Assembly: GCA_021783275.1 (NCBI GenBank)
Contig: JAJXUA010000011.1
Coordinates: 1-36,012, forward strand
Origin: Pseudomonadota bacterium
GTDB taxonomy: Bacteria; Pseudomonadota; Gammaproteobacteria; Burkholderiales; Thiobacillaceae
DNA: 36,012 nt
Direction: 5' to 3'
Below are positions 32,847 through 36,012 of this stretch, one piece after another. The position numbers and the translations under genes are program-made. The stretch's first letter is position 1. Each line of letters begins with the position of its first letter. The notes under the pieces were generated by a model, which saw only the letters and a program-made list of their open reading frames with translations, made no database searches and was not told the origin of the DNA.

Positions 32847-34013
32847 TCAGTTTTCTCCCTCGTGCCGCTCGGGATCGAAGCTGTCCCAGCGTCCACACGC
32901 CGGGCAGCGCCAGAAAAACTGTTTGGCCTTAAAGCCGCAGGTGGCGCACTGGTAGCGCATCATGCGCTGGCTGTGGCTGGCAACGAGCCCTTTTTCCACT
33001 TGCAGCAATTCACGCTCCGCAGCGTCTGCATCGACCAGCTGGGCTTCGAGCAAACGATCCAGCGTGCGCAGGCTCGGATTGCGGCGCAGCTCTTCGCGCG
33101 CCAGCTGTTTTGCCGCGTCCGCACCTTCCGTTTCGAAGACTGCCAGGTACAGGGCACTGAATACATCCTGCGAGGGCTGCCGGGCATACAGTGCGCGCAG
33201 CCACAGCACGCCCTCGCCGCTTCGTCCCAGCTGGCGATAGCTGCCGAGCACACGCTCAACCACCAGCGCCATGTGGGGCGCACTCTGCGTTTCCACCAGT
33301 CGCCAGTCCGCAATCGCGGCCTCGTGACGGCCTGCTGCCGCATCCAGATCGCCTGCCATCAAATTGGCGCGCACCGACTGGCGGTTGACCCCGAGTGCCG
33401 CGTCCAGATGCGCAGCGGCGGCATCGGGATTGCCTTTTGCCGCTTCCAGCAGAGCAAGCTCGCAATGGAAATGCGCAATCTCGGTATTAAGCGGCTTGCT
33501 GGTGTCTTTTTCCAGCGTGTGTGCGGCATCGATGGCCTTGTGCCAGTCTTTTTCCTGGACGAAAATTTCCAGCAGGTGGGTGCGTGCGAGGCCATGCTGC
33601 GGCGTATCCAGCAGCCGCGTAAACACCTGCTCCGCGCGGTCGAGCAAGCCGGCTTTCAGGTAGTCCTGACCCAGTTCACTCATCGCGCGCAGGCGCTGCT
33701 CTTCCACCAGACCTTCGCGTTCCAGCAGATTTTCGTGCATGCGGATCGCGCGATCAAACTCGCCGCGCCGGCGAAACAGCCCGCCCAGGGCAAAGTGCAG
33801 ATCGATGGTTTCCGGTTCGAGCTTGACGACTTCAAGAAACGCTTCAATCGCCTTGTCGGGTTGCTCATTGAGCAGGAAATTCAAGCCCCGGAAATAGGAA
33901 TTGGGCAGCGCACGCGATTCCGTGATGACTTGCCGGATATCGACCCGGGCCGCCAGCCATCCCAGCACGAAGAACAGCGGAAACGCCAGCAGCCACCAGA
34001 ATTCGAATTCCAT
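32847..34013 (-). CDS. lapB: LPS assembly regulator LapB (YciM)
   Basis: 388 residues. One N-terminal TM helix (FWWLLAFPLFFVLGWLAARV) anchors a cytosolic TPR array (about 40-330; for example KAIEAFLEVVKLEPETIDLH and RAIRMHENLLEREG). It ends in a rubredoxin-like C4 metal site (C356, C359, C370, C373: YQCATCGFKAKQFFWRCPAC). In E. coli LapB directs FtsH to degrade LpxC, balancing LPS with phospholipid. It is 3 bases from lapA. Its place at the head of an operon with heptose genes fits LPS control. Confidence 0.95.
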   Translation of the reverse strand: MEFEFWWLLAFPLFFVLGWLAARVDIRQVITESRALPNSYFRGLNFLLNEQPDKAIEAFLEVVKLEPETIDLHFALGGLFRRRGEFDRAIRMHENLLEREGLVEEQRLRAMSELGQDYLKAGLLDRAEQVFTRLLDTPQHGLARTHLLEIFVQEKDWHKAIDAAHTLEKDTSKPLNTEIAHFHCELALLEAAKGNPDAAAAHLDAALGVNRQSVRANLMAGDLDAAAGRHEAAIADWRLVETQSAPHMALVVERVLGSYRQLGRSGEGVLWLRALYARQPSQDVFSALYLAVFETEGADAAKQLAREELRRNPSLRTLDRLLEAQLVDADAAERELLQVEKGLVASHSQRMMRYQCATCGFKAKQFFWRCPACGRWDSFDPERHEGEN

Positions 34014-34016
34014 AGT

Positions 34017-34304
34017 TCAGACGATGGGCAGATCCGTGCGCGTCACGGTATCCAGTGCAACGGGAGGCGGGACGCGGCTGGCTTCACGACGCAGGCGAAA
34101 CAGGGTGGGCAGCAGCGCCAGTGCGCCGATCAGGGCACCCAGCACAAACACCAGTCCCAGCATCACGATCAGCGGCGCCTGCCAGATGTAGCCCAGATAG
34201 GAATAGAACACCACGCTGTGGCTGTTTTTCAGGGCAAAGCCCAGCACCAGCAGAAACACCAGGAGCTTTGCTGCCAATCCCAGATAGCGCGTGATATTTT
34301 TCAT
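34017..34304 (-). CDS. lapA: LapA-domain inner-membrane protein
   Basis: 95 residues from the ATG at 34304 (MKNITRYLGLAAKLL). The frame is open further upstream to 34370 but that part lacks conservation and would overlap the terminator and promoter. Two TM helices (about 8-27 and 39-65) with the LapA-type FALKNSHSVVFYSYLGYIWQ between them. It partners LapB in LPS assembly control. Only a weak purine-rich element precedes the start. Confidence 0.88.
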   Translation of the reverse strand: MKNITRYLGLAAKLLVFLLVLGFALKNSHSVVFYSYLGYIWQAPLIVMLGLVFVLGALIGALALLPTLFRLRREASRVPPPVALDTVTRTDLPIV

Positions 34305-34329
34305 GGAATGCCGTTTCGGTTTGGCGAAC

Positions 34330-34335
34330 ATTCTA
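34330..34335 (-). promoter_or_regulatory. Candidate -10 TAGAAT for the lapA operon
   Basis: On the minus strand TAGAAT lies 25 bases before the lapA ATG and downstream of the ihfB terminator. The T-rich stretch about 16-17 bases further upstream (CTTTTTGTCG) is a weak -35. Confidence 0.4.
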
Positions 34336-34368
34336 CCTTTGCAGGCGCACGACAAAAAGCGTGGCGGC

Positions 34369-34401
34369 AAAAGAAAACGGCGTAATCCACGCCGTTTTCT
34401 T
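34369..34401 (-). terminator. Intrinsic terminator after ihfB
   Basis: A perfect 13-bp stem AAGAAAACGGCGT / ACGCCGTTTTCTT (34371-34383, 34389-34401) with a 5-base loop. On the minus strand it is followed by a short T-run (TTTTCTTTT). It separates rpsA-ihfB from lapA and the genes after it. Confidence 0.85.
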
Positions 34402-34437
34402 CACTGCCTCCACTCCACCCCCGGAAGGGCAAGCGGC

Positions 34438-34722
34438 TCACAACGGAAAGTCCACCCGGTCACGCAATTCCTTGCCTGCCTTGAAGTGCGGCACATGCTT
34501 GGCCGGAACCTGGACTTTCTCACCCGACTTGGGATTGCGCCCCAGTCGGGCAGGCCTGAAGCTGAGACTGAAACTGCCGAAGCCGCGAATTTCGATACGC
34601 TCGCCGCGCGACAGATTTCTTGCCAGCGCATCGAGTATCGTTTTCACCGCCATTTCGATATCCGCGACTGAAAAATGCGGATGCCGGGTCGCCAGTTGGG
34701 CAATCAGCTCGGACTTGGTCAT
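34438..34722 (-). CDS. ihfB: Integration host factor subunit beta
   Basis: 94 residues with [15 protein letters not shown] at the N-terminus and the HU/IHF signature [20 protein letters not shown], then [21 protein letters not shown]. The [13 protein letters not shown] end marks the beta subunit. It forms the DNA-bending IHF heterodimer with IhfA, which is encoded elsewhere. IHF is a usual helper at sigma-54 promoters such as the one at 12095. It is 3 bases downstream of rpsA. Confidence 0.97.
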   Translation of the reverse strand: MTKSELIAQLATRHPHFSVADIEMAVKTILDALARNLSRGERIEIRGFGSFSLSFRPARLGRNPKSGEKVQVPAKHVPHFKAGKELRDRVDFPL

Positions 34723-34725
34723 GGA

Positions 34726-36012
34726 TTACTGCTCGGCGTTCTTGTTGTCGAGTTTGGCCTTGAGCAGTGCGCCCAGATTGGTCGAGCCGGTGGCGGCCGC
34801 AGCCGAATCAGCGGCAAATTTCTTCATCGCCGTATCCTGGTCAGTCATGTCCTTGGCCTTGATCGACAGGTTGATCACGCGATTCTTGCGATCCACGTTG
34901 ATGATCATCGCTTCGATCTCGTCGCCATCCTTGTAGTGGGTGCGCATGTCTTCGACACGGTCACGCGACACTTCCGAAGCGCGCAGATAGCCTTCCATGT
35001 CGGAATCCAGTTTCACGGTTGCGCCCTTGGCTTCAACGGAAATGATCGTTCCCTTGACGATGCTGCCCTTGTCGTGACCCGAGGCGTAGCTGGTCAGCGG
35101 ATCGCCGTCGATCTGCTTGATGCCCAGCGAAATGCGCTCGCGTTCGAGGTCGATGCCCAGCACCACGGCTTCCACGTCCTGACCCTTGCGGAAATTGCGC
35201 ACGGCTTCTTCGCCCGGCAGGCTCCACGACAGGTCGGACAGGTGCACCAGACCATCGATGCCGCCGGCCAGACCGATGAACACGCCGAAGTCGGTGATCG
35301 ACTTGATCGCACCGGCAACCTTGTCGCCCTTCTTGAAGTTCATCGAGAAGTCTTCCCACGGGTTCGACTTGCACTGCTTCATGCCGAGCGAGATACGACG
35401 CTTGTCTTCATCGATGTCGAGCACCATGACTTCGACTTCGTCACCCAGCGCCACAATCTTGGACGGGCTGACGTTCTTGTTGGTCCAGTCCATTTCGGAG
35501 ACGTGCACCAGGCCTTCGATACCTTCTTCGATTTCAACGAACGCGCCGTAGTCGGTGAGGTTCGCGACCTTGCCGAACATGCGTGTGCCCTGCGGGTAGC
35601 GGCGGGCGATGCCGACCCACGGGTCGTCGCCGAGCTGCTTGATGCCGAGCGAGACGCGGTTCTTTTCGGTGTCGTAGCGCAGGATCTTGGCTTCGAGTTC
35701 CATACCGACGGTGACGACTTCAGACGGATGCTTGACGCGGCGCCAGGCCATGTCGGTGATGTGCAGCAGACCATCGATACCGCCCAGATCGACGAACGCG
35801 CCGTAGTCGGTGATATTCTTGACCACGCCCTTGACGATGGAGCCTTCTTTCAGGTTTTCCATCATTGCTTCGCGGTCGGCTCCCATGGTCTCTTCCAGCA
35901 CGGCACGGCGTGACACCACGACGTTGTTGCGCTTGCGGTCGAGCTTGATGACCTTGAATTCCATTTCCTTGTATTCGAACGGCGTGGTGTCCTTGACCGG
36001 GCGCATGTCCAC
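34726..36012 (-). CDS. rpsA: 30S ribosomal protein S1, N-terminus beyond window
   Basis: 428 residues of the C-terminal part are visible; the gene continues past the right edge, about 130-140 residues short of the usual 550-570. The end of S1 domain 2 is followed by four complete S1 repeats, each with a G-x-V-x-x(I/L)TD(Y/F)GAF-like core ([60 protein letters not shown]) and a more diverged last one ([20 protein letters not shown]). S1 binds mRNA on the 30S subunit, important where Shine-Dalgarno sites are weak, as for several genes here. The in-frame codon at the window edge (GTG) is internal, not a start. Confidence 0.97.
   Translation of the reverse strand: MDMRPVKDTTPFEYKEMEFKVIKLDRKRNNVVVSRRAVLEETMGADREAMMENLKEGSIVKGVVKNITDYGAFVDLGGIDGLLHITDMAWRRVKHPSEVVTVGMELEAKILRYDTEKNRVSLGIKQLGDDPWVGIARRYPQGTRMFGKVANLTDYGAFVEIEEGIEGLVHVSEMDWTNKNVSPSKIVALGDEVEVMVLDIDEDKRRISLGMKQCKSNPWEDFSMNFKKGDKVAGAIKSITDFGVFIGLAGGIDGLVHLSDLSWSLPGEEAVRNFRKGQDVEAVVLGIDLERERISLGIKQIDGDPLTSYASGHDKGSIVKGTIISVEAKGATVKLDSDMEGYLRASEVSRDRVEDMRTHYKDGDEIEAMIINVDRKNRVINLSIKAKDMTDQDTAMKKFAADSAAAATGSTNLGALLKAKLDNKNAEQ

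Noticed and set aside
32862-34385. A 507-codon open frame on the + strand opposite lapB and lapA
   Set aside because: Shadow of lapB/lapA; composition artefact with no signature.
34675-35913. A 412-codon open frame on the + strand opposite rpsA
   Set aside because: Antisense shadow of the S1 repeats; its repeats mirror theirs.

Overview
The window looks like chromosome of a betaproteobacterium, probably Nitrosomonadales (Thiobacillus, Sulfuricella or Gallionella-like). The evidence is high GC, the gene order rpsA-ihfB-lapA-lapB-pyrF-ugd-hldA-hldD-cysM, tRNAs with encoded CCA, and a split YeeE/YedE pair of the kind common in sulfur-metabolising Betaproteobacteria. The genus assignment is inference; no rRNA is present. 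Both ends cut genes: a lipoprotein at the left and rpsA at the right.

Left part (1-11.6 kb, mostly + strand): a lipoprotein, two half-size YeeE/YedE membrane proteins and a small secreted protein form a probable sulfur-compound uptake cluster ending at a bidirectional terminator. Then come a SlyD-like FKBP isomerase (-), pgi, a DUF4139 exported protein (-), a degenerate EAL-HDOD regulator, a DEDDy exonuclease, rlmD, lysC and a ybaN-like gene. Two REP-like inverted repeats lie between these genes, and rlmD carries a small in-frame minisatellite. tRNA-Ser(GCU) and tRNA-Arg(ACG) follow, closed by a strong terminator.

Centre (12.1-23.3 kb, + strand): the most unusual region. A match to the full sigma-54 core (TGGCAC-N5-TTGCT) stands in front of five consecutive genes for exported proteins: two full-length paralogues (332 and 416 aa), a 160-aa DUF11-like protein, an 1849-aa protein that joins DUF11 and carboxypeptidase-regulatory-like modules to a predicted C-terminal outer-membrane beta-barrel, and an 885-aa protein with tandem Cys-containing beta modules. 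Shared N-terminal and C-terminal motifs tie the proteins together. No LPXTG or PEP-CTERM anchor is visible. I infer a regulated surface-display or cell-envelope system whose function is not known to me.

Right part (23.4-36 kb): prfC, a BrnT/BrnA toxin-antitoxin pair with a palindromic operator, and an orphan AT-richer two-TM membrane protein (-). Then a long minus-strand housekeeping operon reads lapA-lapB-pyrF-ugd-hldA-hldD-cysM-radA, linking envelope/LPS biosynthesis and its control to pyrimidine, cysteine and DNA-repair functions. It is preceded by ihfB and rpsA, which end at their own terminator. No non-coding stretch exceeds 300 bases.
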